DNA of 6,520 nt from Pseudomonadota bacterium (GCA_022573605.1 JACZTQ010000185.1:1-6520), one strand, 5' to 3'; numbered from the stretch's first letter, positions 1 through 5,231 are shown. Translations and numbers: made by a program. The notes: generated by a model from the letters alone, not told the origin.

Positions 1-815
1 CGTGAGGGCAGTACGCAGTCGAACATGTCGATCCCGCGCGCCACCGCGCCGACCAGGTCGTCGGGTTTGCCGACCCCCATCAGATAGCGCGGCCGGTCGC
101 CGGGCAGCATCTGGGCGGCATAATCGAGCACCTCGAACATCCGCCCCTGCCCCTCGCCCACGGCGAGCCCGCCGATGGCGTAGCCGTCGAAACCGATCTC
201 TTGCAGTAATTTGGAAGATTCCTCGCGCAATTCCTTGAAAACGCTCCCTTGCTGAATTCCGAACAGCGCGTATCCCGGCCGCTCCCCGAAGGCCTCGCGC
301 GAACGCCGCGCCCAGCGCATGGAGAGCCGCATCGACTCCGCCGCGACCCCCTCCTCGGCCGGAAAGGGGGTGCATTCGTCGAACGCCATGACGATGTCGG
401 CGCCCAGCAGGCGCTGGATCTCCATCGAGGACTCCGGGCTGAGCATGTGCTTGGAGCCGTCGATATGGCTCCTGAATCGCACCCCCTCCTCGCTCATCCG
501 GCGAAGCTCGGCCAGGCTCATCACCTGGTAACCGCCCGAATCGGTCAGGATCGGGCCGTCCCAGTTCATGAACCGGTGCAGTCCGCCCAGGTCCGCCACC
601 CGCTGCGCGCCGGGGCGCAGCATCAGGTGGTAGGTGTTGCCCAGAATAATATCCGCGCCGGTCGCCGCCACATTTTCCGGCAGCATCGCCTTGACCGTGC
701 CCGCGGTGCCCACCGGCATGAAGGCGGGGGTGGCGATCTCACCGCGCGGAGTGACAATCCGCCCCCGGCGCGCCCGACCGTCGCGGGAATCGATCTGGAA
801 AGTGAAATGAGACAT
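1..815 (-). CDS. tgt: tRNA-guanine(34) transglycosylase, N-terminal 271 residues (3' end outside window)
   Basis: Exchanges guanine-34 of GUN-anticodon tRNAs for preQ1 in queuosine synthesis; a cytosolic zinc enzyme. Reading down the minus strand from the ATG at 815-813, the frame stays open to the window edge. Visible motifs: LTDSGGYQVMSL (residues 90-101), whose D92 corresponds to the general-base Asp102 of the Zymomonas enzyme; AFDECTP (144-150) with D146 and C148; FGIQQG (185-190); GGLAVGEGQ (215-223) with V219; and DMFDC (263-267), whose D266 aligns with nucleophile Asp280. Cys at 148 and Val at 219 are the bacterial (preQ1) pattern rather than the eukaryotic queuine pattern. The C-terminal CxCxxC...H zinc site would lie beyond base 1; the family is usually about 375 residues, so roughly a quarter is missing. 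The Shine-Dalgarno is weak (AGAGAAA, about 4 nt before ATG). It is divergent from the SufT-like gene and separated from it by 69 bp. Confidence 0.97.
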   Translation of the reverse strand, partial: MSHFTFQIDSRDGRARRGRIVTPRGEIATPAFMPVGTAGTVKAMLPENVAATGADIILGNTYHLMLRPGAQRVADLGGLHRFMNWDGPILTDSGGYQVMSLAELRRMSEEGVRFRSHIDGSKHMLSPESSMEIQRLLGADIVMAFDECTPFPAEEGVAAESMRLSMRWARRSREAFGERPGYALFGIQQGSVFKELREESSKLLQEIGFDGYAIGGLAVGEGQGRMFEVLDYAAQMLPGDRPRYLMGVGKPDDLVGAVARGIDMFDCVLPS

Positions 816-884
816 GCGGTTTCTCTGGACGATAAGGTTGAGGCTTTCTATATGGTATTATCGGAAAACCAAGGGATCATGGTG
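816..884. promoter_or_regulatory. Divergent tgt / sufT-like intergenic region with overlapping -10-like elements
   Basis: These 69 bp separate two divergent start codons and contain a locally AT-rich core (about 844-868) within GC-rich surroundings. On the plus strand TATTAT (856-861) matches the -10 consensus at 5 of 6 positions. On the minus strand GATAAT (862-857) also matches at 5 of 6, so the two candidate -10 hexamers overlap almost completely. Neither has a convincing -35 at 16-18 bp. A plus-strand start near 868 would place the AAGGGA Shine-Dalgarno (871-876) at the very 5' end of the message. This is inference from position and composition only. Confidence 0.35.
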
Positions 885-1235
885 ATGAACGTCCAGACCG
901 GCGAGCCCATCGTCGCGCCGTCCAGCACCGACCATCCGCTCTACGAGCAGATCGTCGAGGCCTGCCGGACCGTGCATGACCCGGAGATACCGGTGAATAT
1001 CTACGACCTCGGCCTGATCTACCGTATCAGTATCGACGGCGAGGGCAATATCGAGATCGACATGACCCTGACCGCACCCGGCTGCCCGGTGGCCGGCGAG
1101 ATGCCGGGCTGGGTCGCCGATGCGGTCGAGCCGCTGCCCGGGGTCAAGACCGTCAACGTCGAGCTGGTCTGGGACCCGCCCTGGGGCATGGAGATGCTGT
1201 CCGACGAGGCCCGGCTGGAACTTGGTTTCATCTGA
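885..1235 (+). CDS. sufT: SufT-like Fe-S cluster assembly protein (MIP18/DUF59 family)
   Basis: A 116-residue MIP18 (DUF59) protein. Family members act late in Fe-S cluster maturation, helping deliver clusters to apo-proteins in the cytosol. Seen in the sequence: HDPEIPVNIYDLGLIYRI (residues 31-48), the family's core motif; TLTAPGCPVA (61-70) with the single conserved reactive-type Cys67; and the C-terminal block VWDPPWGMEMLS then LELGFI, typical of SufT from suf operons. I chose the ATG at 885 because AAGGGA at 871-876 lies 8 nt upstream. The in-frame ATG at 879 sits only 2 nt after that Shine-Dalgarno, and the ATG at 852 lacks one. The frame runs open back to 249, but that part is antisense to tgt. 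The MetE-like gene follows after 4 nt, implying one transcript. No sufBCDS is visible next to it. The family is certain; the gene symbol is by similarity. Confidence 0.92.
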   Translation: MNVQTGEPIVAPSSTDHPLYEQIVEACRTVHDPEIPVNIYDLGLIYRISIDGEGNIEIDMTLTAPGCPVAGEMPGWVADAVEPLPGVKTVNVELVWDPPWGMEMLSDEARLELGFI

Positions 1236-1239
1236 CCCA

Positions 1240-2292
1240 ATGGCTCTGACCACGACCTGCCTCGGCGCCTTTCCGAAACCCGACTACCTGCCGATCAAGG
1301 ACTGGTTCCAGGTCAATCACGACACCGCGGGCTACGTCGACGAGGTGGTGCGCGGCTATGCCCGCGCCACCGGGGCTACCGGGGCCGACGATCTGTTCAA
1401 CCGCGCCACCGCCGAGGCGGTCGCCGACCAGGTTGCCTGCGGTATCGACATCCCCACCGACGGCGAGATGCGGCGCGAGAACTACGTCCACTACCAGTGC
1501 CGGTTCTTCGAGGGCTTCGACTTCGAGAACCTGGAACACCGGGTGCTGCGCAACGGCGCCTACGACACCTGGCTGCCCGCCATCCGCGGCCCGGTCCGCG
1601 GCGGCGAGACCCCGGTGCTGGCGCGCGACTGGCGGGTCGCCCAGGCGGCCACCGGCCGGCCGGTCAAGATCACCCTGCCCGGCCCGATGACCATCGCCGA
1701 CACCACCGCCGACTGTTTCTACGACGACCCCAAGGACCTCGCCCGCGACCTGGCCGAGGCGTTGAACGGCGAGATCCTGGCGCTGGCCGAGGCCGGTTGC
1801 AAATACATCCAGATCGACGAGCCGGTGTTCGCTCGCCAGCCCGAGGCGGCGCTGGCCTACGGCGTGGAGACGCTGGAGCGCTGCTGGCACGGCGTGCCCG
1901 AGGGCGTTACCCGCGTGGTCCATGTCTGCTGCGGCTACCCCAACCGGATCGATGATGCGGATTACCCCAAGGCCGATCCCGGCGCCTACCGGCAGATCGC
2001 GACGGCGCTGGACGGCGCCGTCGATCAGCTCTCGATCGAGGACAGCCACCGCCACAACGACCTGTCGCTGTTCGCCAGGTTCCGCAAGACCAGACTGGTG
2101 GTCGGTTTCATCGATGTCGCCTCGAGCCGGCTGGAGAGCGTCGACGAGATCGAGGCGCGGATGCGCGAGGTCGCCGGGGCGCTGCCCGAGGGCCACCTGA
2201 TCGCCGCGCCCGACTGCGGCCTCGGCTTCCTCGGCCGCGACCTGGCGCTGGCGAAGCTGAGCAACATGTGCGAGGCGGCAAGACGGGTCTGA
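1240..2292 (+). CDS. Short 'core' MetE-like methyltransferase (cobalamin-independent methionine synthase C-terminal domain family)
   Basis: A 350-residue protein of the UROD/MetE-like zinc methyltransferase fold, equivalent to the catalytic C-terminal half of MetE (about 750 residues); the N-terminal folate-binding half is absent. Likely zinc ligands by comparison with E. coli MetE (His641, Cys643, Glu665, Cys726) are H228 and C230 in VVHVCCGYP, E267 in SIEDS, and C326 in APDCGLG. IQIDEP (190-195) and DGEMRREN (74-81) are also family motifs. The start MALTTTCLGAFPKPDYLP fits the N-terminus of short family members, so the ATG at 1240 is preferred over 1120. It lies 4 nt after the sufT-like stop with no good Shine-Dalgarno, suggesting translational coupling. 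Probable reaction: methyl or alkyl transfer to a thiol, perhaps homocysteine. Known short relatives include folate-independent methionine synthases and epoxyalkane:coenzyme M transferases, so substrate and methyl donor remain open. Confidence 0.9.
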   Translation: MALTTTCLGAFPKPDYLPIKDWFQVNHDTAGYVDEVVRGYARATGATGADDLFNRATAEAVADQVACGIDIPTDGEMRRENYVHYQCRFFEGFDFENLEHRVLRNGAYDTWLPAIRGPVRGGETPVLARDWRVAQAATGRPVKITLPGPMTIADTTADCFYDDPKDLARDLAEALNGEILALAEAGCKYIQIDEPVFARQPEAALAYGVETLERCWHGVPEGVTRVVHVCCGYPNRIDDADYPKADPGAYRQIATALDGAVDQLSIEDSHRHNDLSLFARFRKTRLVVGFIDVASSRLESVDEIEARMREVAGALPEGHLIAAPDCGLGFLGRDLALAKLSNMCEAARRV

Positions 2293-2389
2293 CGCCAAGC
2301 GCATTCAGCCGGCGGCCGGACCATATTCCCGCCCGGGAGTGCCCGATACCGGGTTTCAATCGGTGTTCCGCCACTGCTTTTGACCGGCA

Positions 2390-2401
2390 CCCACATGTGG
2401 G
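2390..2401. repeat. Perfect 12-bp palindrome CCCACATGTGGG
   Basis: Positions 2390-2401 are fully self-complementary with no spacer. This form suits a homodimeric DNA-binding protein better than an RNA hairpin. It lies directly beside the AT-rich island (2402-2450), about 100 bp downstream of the MetE-like stop codon. I cannot name a regulator for it. Confidence 0.5.
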
Positions 2402-2450
2402 AAGCTAGTAACCAATTGATATCTAATGATTATCGAAAAATAGATTTTTG
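2402..2450. promoter_or_regulatory. AT-rich island with a Fur-box-like sequence
   Basis: This stretch is strikingly AT-rich inside a strongly GC-rich window. The 15-mer at 2421-2435 (ATCTAAT-G-ATTATCG) matches the Fur 7-1-7 pattern TGATAAT-N-ATTATCA at 10 of 14 non-spacer positions, with the right arm nearly intact. A palindromic AAAAAT-AG-ATTTTT follows at 2436-2449. TTGATA (2416-2421) could be a -35 with TAGATT (2441-2446) as -10, but the spacer would be 19 bp. An iron-responsive site before an Fe-S carrier gene would make sense, though it lies about 350 bp upstream of that gene. The assignment is inference. Confidence 0.3.
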
Positions 2451-2517
2451 GGGCGGGCAAGCAAGACCAGGCCGATCTCGCAGCGTTCCTGCAAGGAAAG
2501 CCGTGAATATGAATGTC

Positions 2518-2544
2518 CCATCGGAACACCATTCCGATGGTGTT
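2518..2544 (+). repeat. Two mutually exclusive hairpins sharing one segment
   Basis: Fold A: CCATCGGAA (2518-2526), 5-nt loop, TTCCGATGG (2532-2540), a perfect 9-bp stem. Fold B: AACACCAT (2525-2532), loop TCCG (2533-2536), ATGGTGTT (2537-2544), a perfect 8-bp stem closed by a UNCG-class tetraloop. The two share bases and cannot form together. This is the geometry of a conformational switch, but it can also arise by chance from nested dyads or be a DNA binding site. No T-run follows, so neither fold is an obvious terminator. Confidence 0.5.
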
Positions 2545-2592
2545 GCACTTGTTTCGTGAACTCAGCCGCTCTCGCGCCGTCGCGCCTTGCGG

Positions 2593-2641
2593 GTCGAGGC
2601 CCCGGCGCAAGCCTGCCCTCGACGCGATCGGGGGGCCGGGG
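2593..2641. repeat. GC-rich imperfect dyad, possible extragenic palindromic element
   Basis: GTCGAGG (2593-2599) pairs with CCTCGAC (2617-2623) around a 17-nt loop. Alternatively GGCCCC (2598-2603) can pair with GGGGCC (2632-2637). It lies in non-coding DNA and has the look of the dispersed GC-rich intergenic palindromes found in many proteobacterial genomes. Only one copy is present in this window, so repetition cannot be shown. Confidence 0.3.
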
Positions 2642-2752
2642 AAGGGTGGGAGAAAGGTGATTGGTGGTATCTCCGCCCCGAAATAACTGTTGTCTCGCCG
2701 CAATTCTCGACGCCGCGAACCCGCTAGACGCTTGAGAATTCCACCAACCGGC

Positions 2753-2772
2753 CCTAAGTTCCGCTTAGGAGG
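2753..2772 (+). promoter_or_regulatory. Hairpin overlapping the Shine-Dalgarno of the A-type carrier gene
   Basis: CCTAAG (2753-2758), loop TTCCG (2759-2763) and CTTAGG (2764-2769) form a perfect 6-bp stem. The Shine-Dalgarno AGGAGG spans 2767-2772, so its first three bases lie in the 3' arm of the stem. Folding would partly hide the ribosome binding site of the gene starting at 2782. The strong Shine-Dalgarno with 9-nt spacing also fixes that start, against the in-frame TTG at 2776, which is only 3 nt away. Confidence 0.5.
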
Positions 2773-2781
2773 TACTTGTCC

Positions 2782-3132
2782 ATGTTCGGCATTCCGGGAA
2801 AATCCCCTGTCACCCTGACCCCGGCCGCGGTGCGGCAGATCGAGCGGCTGATGGCCAGCGGCGAGATCAAGGGGCTGCGCATCGGCGTCAAGAAGGGTGG
2901 CTGCGCGGGCATGGAGTACACCATGGAGCACGCCTCCGAGATCGGCGAGCACGATGCCGTGGTCGAGGAGGGCGATGCCCGGGTGATGATCGCGCCGATG
3001 GCGCAGATGTTCCTGTTCGGCACCGAGATCGACTACCGGGCCTCGCTGCTGGAGTCCGGGTTCGTGTTCAACAACCCCAACGTGGACGAAGCCTGCGGCT
3101 GCGGCGAATCGATCAGTTTCAAGGACGCGTAA
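2782..3132 (+). CDS. A-type Fe-S carrier protein (HesB/IscA/SufA family)
   Basis: A 116-residue A-type carrier. It binds a [2Fe-2S] or [4Fe-4S] cluster, or iron, and passes it to apo-enzymes in the cytosol. The three conserved cysteines are C41 in GGCAGMEY (canonical GGCSGxxY) and C105 and C107 in the C-terminal CGCGES motif. Full family length, with the usual VTLTPAAVRQI start to the fold and GLRIGVKKGGC strand. Ala42 replaces the more common Ser, a frequent variant. The start at 2782 is set by AGGAGG at 2767-2772. The TfoX-like gene begins at the base after its stop codon, so the two are co-transcribed and probably coupled. The SufT-like gene lies about 1.5 kb upstream on the same strand. 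The sequence does not separate sufA from iscA or erpA confidently, so no symbol is given. Confidence 0.95.
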   Translation: MFGIPGKSPVTLTPAAVRQIERLMASGEIKGLRIGVKKGGCAGMEYTMEHASEIGEHDAVVEEGDARVMIAPMAQMFLFGTEIDYRASLLESGFVFNNPNVDEACGCGESISFKDA

Positions 3133-3516
3133 GTGGCCCTGAGCGCCGAGTTCGCGGAGCACCTGCGCGATCTGTTCGGGGCGCTGGGCCCGGTCGAGAC
3201 CCGGCGCATGTTCGGCGGCGCCGGGGTCTATCTGGGCGACGCGATGTTCGCCCTGGTGATCGACGACACCCTCTACATGAAAGCCGATGCCGCGCTGGCG
3301 CGGACCTATGCCGAGGCGGGTTCGGCCCCGTTCTGCTACGACACCAAGGGCGGGGCGCGCACCATTCCCGGCCTGATGCGCCTGCCCGACAGCGCCCTCG
3401 ACGACGCCGACGAGGCGCTGGAGTGGGCCCGGCGCTCGCTGGTGCCGGCGGAACTGGCGGCGGTGAAAAAGCGCGCCGCCAAGGCCCGCAAGGCGGCGCG
3501 CAAGAAGCGCGGATAG
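3133..3516 (+). CDS. TfoX N-terminal-domain (TfoX/Sxy family) protein
   Basis: A 127-residue protein with a single TfoX_N domain (about residues 5-105). Support: VETRRMFGGAGVYLGDAMFALV (21-42), TLYMKAD (46-52), and a late PxxALDDADEALEWARRS helix region. The TfoX C-terminal domain of gammaproteobacterial competence regulators is absent; stand-alone N-domain proteins are common in alphaproteobacteria and their role is unknown, so a competence role should not be assumed. The tail (residues 112-126) is rich in Lys, Arg and Ala, which could bind nucleic acid (inference). The start is GTG at 3133, directly after the TAA of the carrier gene; AAGGA at 3121-3125 inside that gene lies 7 nt upstream and supports it. 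A hairpin follows the stop. Confidence 0.88.
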   Translation: MALSAEFAEHLRDLFGALGPVETRRMFGGAGVYLGDAMFALVIDDTLYMKADAALARTYAEAGSAPFCYDTKGGARTIPGLMRLPDSALDDADEALEWARRSLVPAELAAVKKRAAKARKAARKKRG

Positions 3517-3520
3517 CGCT

Positions 3521-3545
3521 TGCCATCGCAGCCCGGCTGCTGGCA
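3521..3545 (+). terminator. Terminator-like bulged hairpin after the TfoX-like gene
   Basis: TGCCA (3521-3525) pairs with TGGCA (3541-3545), and GCAGC (3528-3532) pairs with GCTGC (3536-3540) around loop CCG. A 2-nt bulge (3526-3527) interrupts an otherwise 10-bp stem that starts 4 nt after the stop codon. Only a weak T-rich stretch (TTCAT) follows, so it may be a poor intrinsic terminator or a 3'-end stabiliser. Confidence 0.45.
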
Positions 3546-3547
3546 TT

Positions 3548-3553
3548 CATAAT
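3548..3553 (+). promoter_or_regulatory. Possible -10 element for tpiA
   Basis: CATAAT matches the TATAAT consensus at 5 of 6 positions and lies 47 nt before the tpiA ATG, just after the candidate terminator. The best -35-like TTGCCA (3520-3525) is 22 bp upstream, too far, and properly spaced alternatives match poorly. The call rests on the -10 and its position. Confidence 0.3.
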
Positions 3554-3600
3554 CCGGACCCTTCGAAGCTGAAACCGAAGCCCCGATCCACGGAGGTGAC

Positions 3601-4347
3601 ATGACCCGCCGCAAGCTTGCCGCCGGCAACTGGAAGATGAACGGGCTCGCCACCGCCGGCGTCGAGCTCGAGGCGCTGATCGAAGCCACCCGGGGCGCCG
3701 CCGCCGAGGTGCTGATCTGCCCGCCCGCCACCCTGATCGCGGCCTTTGCCGCCAAGGCGCGCGGCAGCGCCGTGGCGATCGGCGGGCAGGACTGCCACGC
3801 CGCGCCCGGCGGCGCCCATACCGGCGACCTCGCGGCCGAAATGCTCGCCGATGCCGGCGCCAGCCATGTCATCGTCGGCCACTCGGAGCGCCGCGCCGAT
3901 CATGGCGAGCGCGACGCGCAAGTCCGGGCCAAGGCCGGGGCGGCCTGGCGCGCCGGGCTCACCGCCATCGTCTGCGTTGGCGAGACCGAGGCCGAGCGCG
4001 ACGCCGGCCGGGCGCAGGAGATCGTCGGCGGGCAGCTTGCGGGCTCGATCCCCGATGGCGCGACGGCGGTAAATCTGGTCGTCGCCTACGAGCCGGTCTG
4101 GGCCATCGGCACCGGGCGCACCGCGTCGCTCGACGACATCGCCGAGATGCACGACTTCCTGCGCGCCCGGCTGGTGGCGCGGTTCGGCCCCGCCACCGGC
4201 GAGGCCGTGCGGCTGCTCTATGGCGGTTCGGTCAAGCCCGGCAACGCGGGCGAGATCTTCGCCGTCTCCAATGTCGACGGCGGGCTGGTCGGCGGCGCCA
4301 GCCTGAAGGCGGACGATTTCGCCGCCATCGTCAAGGCGGCGGGCTAG
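3601..4347 (+). CDS. tpiA: Triosephosphate isomerase
   Basis: Interconverts dihydroxyacetone phosphate and glyceraldehyde 3-phosphate in glycolysis and gluconeogenesis; a cytosolic homodimeric TIM barrel. 248 residues, the normal length. Catalytic residues are all present: N10 and K12 in AGNWKMNG, electrophile H94 in IVGHSERR, and general base E164 in VAYEPVWAIGTG, whose PVWAIGTG part is the mobile loop 6. Phosphate binding is shown by LLYGGSVKPGN (205-215) and the closing VDGGLVGGASL strand. The start is the ATG at 3601, with GGAGG at 3592-3596 only 4 nt upstream, slightly tight. Its TAG stop is followed in the same frame, two codons later, by the TTG start of gluQ, so the two genes share a transcript. 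Confidence 0.98.
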   Translation: MTRRKLAAGNWKMNGLATAGVELEALIEATRGAAAEVLICPPATLIAAFAAKARGSAVAIGGQDCHAAPGGAHTGDLAAEMLADAGASHVIVGHSERRADHGERDAQVRAKAGAAWRAGLTAIVCVGETEAERDAGRAQEIVGGQLAGSIPDGATAVNLVVAYEPVWAIGTGRTASLDDIAEMHDFLRARLVARFGPATGEAVRLLYGGSVKPGNAGEIFAVSNVDGGLVGGASLKADDFAAIVKAAG

Positions 4348-4353
4348 GCCCCG

Positions 4354-5223
4354 TTGTACACTGACCGGTTCGCCCCCAGCCCGACCGGCGAGTTGCATCT
4401 CGGCCATGCCTTCTCCGCCCTGGTCTGCTGGCGCGAGTGCCAAGTGGCGGGGGGCCGGTTCCTGCTGCGAATCGAGGACCTCGACCGGGGCCGCTCACGG
4501 CCCGAATTCGTCGATGGGATCACCCGCGACCTGGCCTGGCTCGGCATCGAGTGGGAGCAGCCGGTGCTGTTCCAGTCGGCCCGCCTGCCCGCCTACCGCG
4601 CCGCCCTCGAGCGCCTGACCGGGCGCGGCCTGACCTACCCCTGCACCTGCTCTCGGCGCGACATCGCCGAGGCGGTGGCGGCGCCCCAGGAAGGCGCGCA
4701 GCCCTCCGGCCCGGATGGCACGGTCTACCCCGGCACCTGCCGGGGCCGCGCCCACCAGCCGGGCGAGCCCGCCGCGATCCGCCTCGACATGCGCCGCGCC
4801 ATCGCCGCGCTGGGCGGCGGCGACGCCGTGGCGGCCCTGCATTTCGAGGAACTCGACGCCGGCCCCGCCGGCGAGATGGGCGAGGTTTGCCTCGACCCAC
4901 AGGCCCTGATCGCCGGCGCCGGCGACGTGGTGCTGGCGCGCCGCGACGGCGCCCCGGCCTATCACCTGGCGGTGGTGGTCGATGACGCCTGGCAGGGCAT
5001 CAGCCATGTCACCCGCGGCCGCGACCTGTTCGCGGCGACCCCGATCCATCGCCTGCTCCAGGCGCTGCTCGGCCTTGCCACCCCGCGCTACCGCCACCAC
5101 CGGCTGATCCGCGACGCGCAGGCCAAGCGCCTGGCCAAGCGCGACCGGGCCCATTCGCTGGCGCAACTCAGGGCCGACGGGTGGCAGCGCGGCGACGTGC
5201 TGCGCCGCCTCGGCCTCGATTGA
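4354..5223 (+). CDS. gluQ: Glutamyl-queuosine tRNA(Asp) synthetase
   Basis: Glutamylates queuosine at position 34 of tRNA-Asp; a cytosolic class I synthetase paralogue of GluRS lacking the anticodon-binding domain. 289 residues, as expected. Seen: RFAPSPTGELHLGHA (5-19) with the HIGH-type signature HLGHA; RIEDLDRGR (39-47); the zinc site C97-x-C99 with Y125 and C129, the pattern of E. coli GluQ; AYHLAVVVDDAWQGISHVTRGRDL (202-225); and KRLAKRD (258-264) at the KMSKS position. The start must be the TTG at 4354: only two codons separate it from the in-frame tpiA TAG, there is no ATG or GTG before the conserved RFAPSPTG, and later starts would remove the ATP-binding motif. No clear Shine-Dalgarno is present, so initiation probably depends on coupling to tpiA. 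tgt at the window start acts earlier in the same queuosine modification. Confidence 0.95.
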   Translation: MYTDRFAPSPTGELHLGHAFSALVCWRECQVAGGRFLLRIEDLDRGRSRPEFVDGITRDLAWLGIEWEQPVLFQSARLPAYRAALERLTGRGLTYPCTCSRRDIAEAVAAPQEGAQPSGPDGTVYPGTCRGRAHQPGEPAAIRLDMRRAIAALGGGDAVAALHFEELDAGPAGEMGEVCLDPQALIAGAGDVVLARRDGAPAYHLAVVVDDAWQGISHVTRGRDLFAATPIHRLLQALLGLATPRYRHHRLIRDAQAKRLAKRDRAHSLAQLRADGWQRGDVLRRLGLD

Positions 5224-5231
5224 TGCCGCTG

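Larger units (their letters stand above)
2293..2781. other. 489-nt non-coding region between the MetE-like gene and the A-type carrier
   Basis: I find no convincing gene here: short frames lack Shine-Dalgarno sequences and recognisable protein motifs. It divides into (a) 2293-2389, GC-rich, with at most a weak CCCG-ATAC-CGGG hairpin (2342-2353) followed by TTT that might end the upstream transcript; (b) 2390-2450, a perfect 12-bp palindrome followed by an AT-rich island; (c) 2518-2544, two overlapping alternative hairpins; (d) 2593-2641, a GC-rich inverted repeat; (e) 2702-2740, a 7-bp inverted repeat AATTCTC/GAGAATT; (f) 2753-2772, a hairpin over the Shine-Dalgarno of the next gene. A TTGAGA-17-TAAGTT promoter-like pair (2732-2760) exists but has a poor -10 and would give a leader of only about 15 nt. 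The length and density of dyads suggest regulation or an old insertion. Confidence 0.7.

Noticed and set aside
249..884. Open frame extending the SufT-like protein upstream to a 328-residue product
   Set aside because: This part is antisense to tgt, whose motifs are unmistakable; the added residues look like no family, and the Shine-Dalgarno at 871-876 supports a start at 885.
1233..1242. Similar TGACCC(A)ATGG junctions at sufT-like/MetE-like and at nrdR/ribD (6321-6330)
   Set aside because: Both are ordinary short coupled gene junctions; a match this short is probably chance.
1228..2304. 358-codon minus-strand open frame opposite the MetE-like gene
   Set aside because: Low-complexity Val/Gly/Ala/Arg composition typical of antisense frames; the plus strand carries conserved zinc-site motifs.
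2448..2660. Possible 70-codon small gene in the long intergenic region
   Set aside because: Non-ATG start, no Shine-Dalgarno, Ser/Arg/Cys-rich composition, and it crosses the overlapping hairpins. No sign of coding selection that I can see.
2776..2781. TTG start two codons upstream for the A-type carrier
   Set aside because: Only 3 nt after AGGAGG; the ATG at 2782 has normal 9-nt spacing.
2356..3546. 396-codon minus-strand open frame
   Set aside because: It runs antisense through the carrier and TfoX-like genes and the non-coding region. Long antisense frames are expected at this GC content, and it has no recognisable motif or start signal.
3547..4443. 298-codon minus-strand open frame opposite tpiA
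   Set aside because: Antisense shadow of a fully conserved tpiA.
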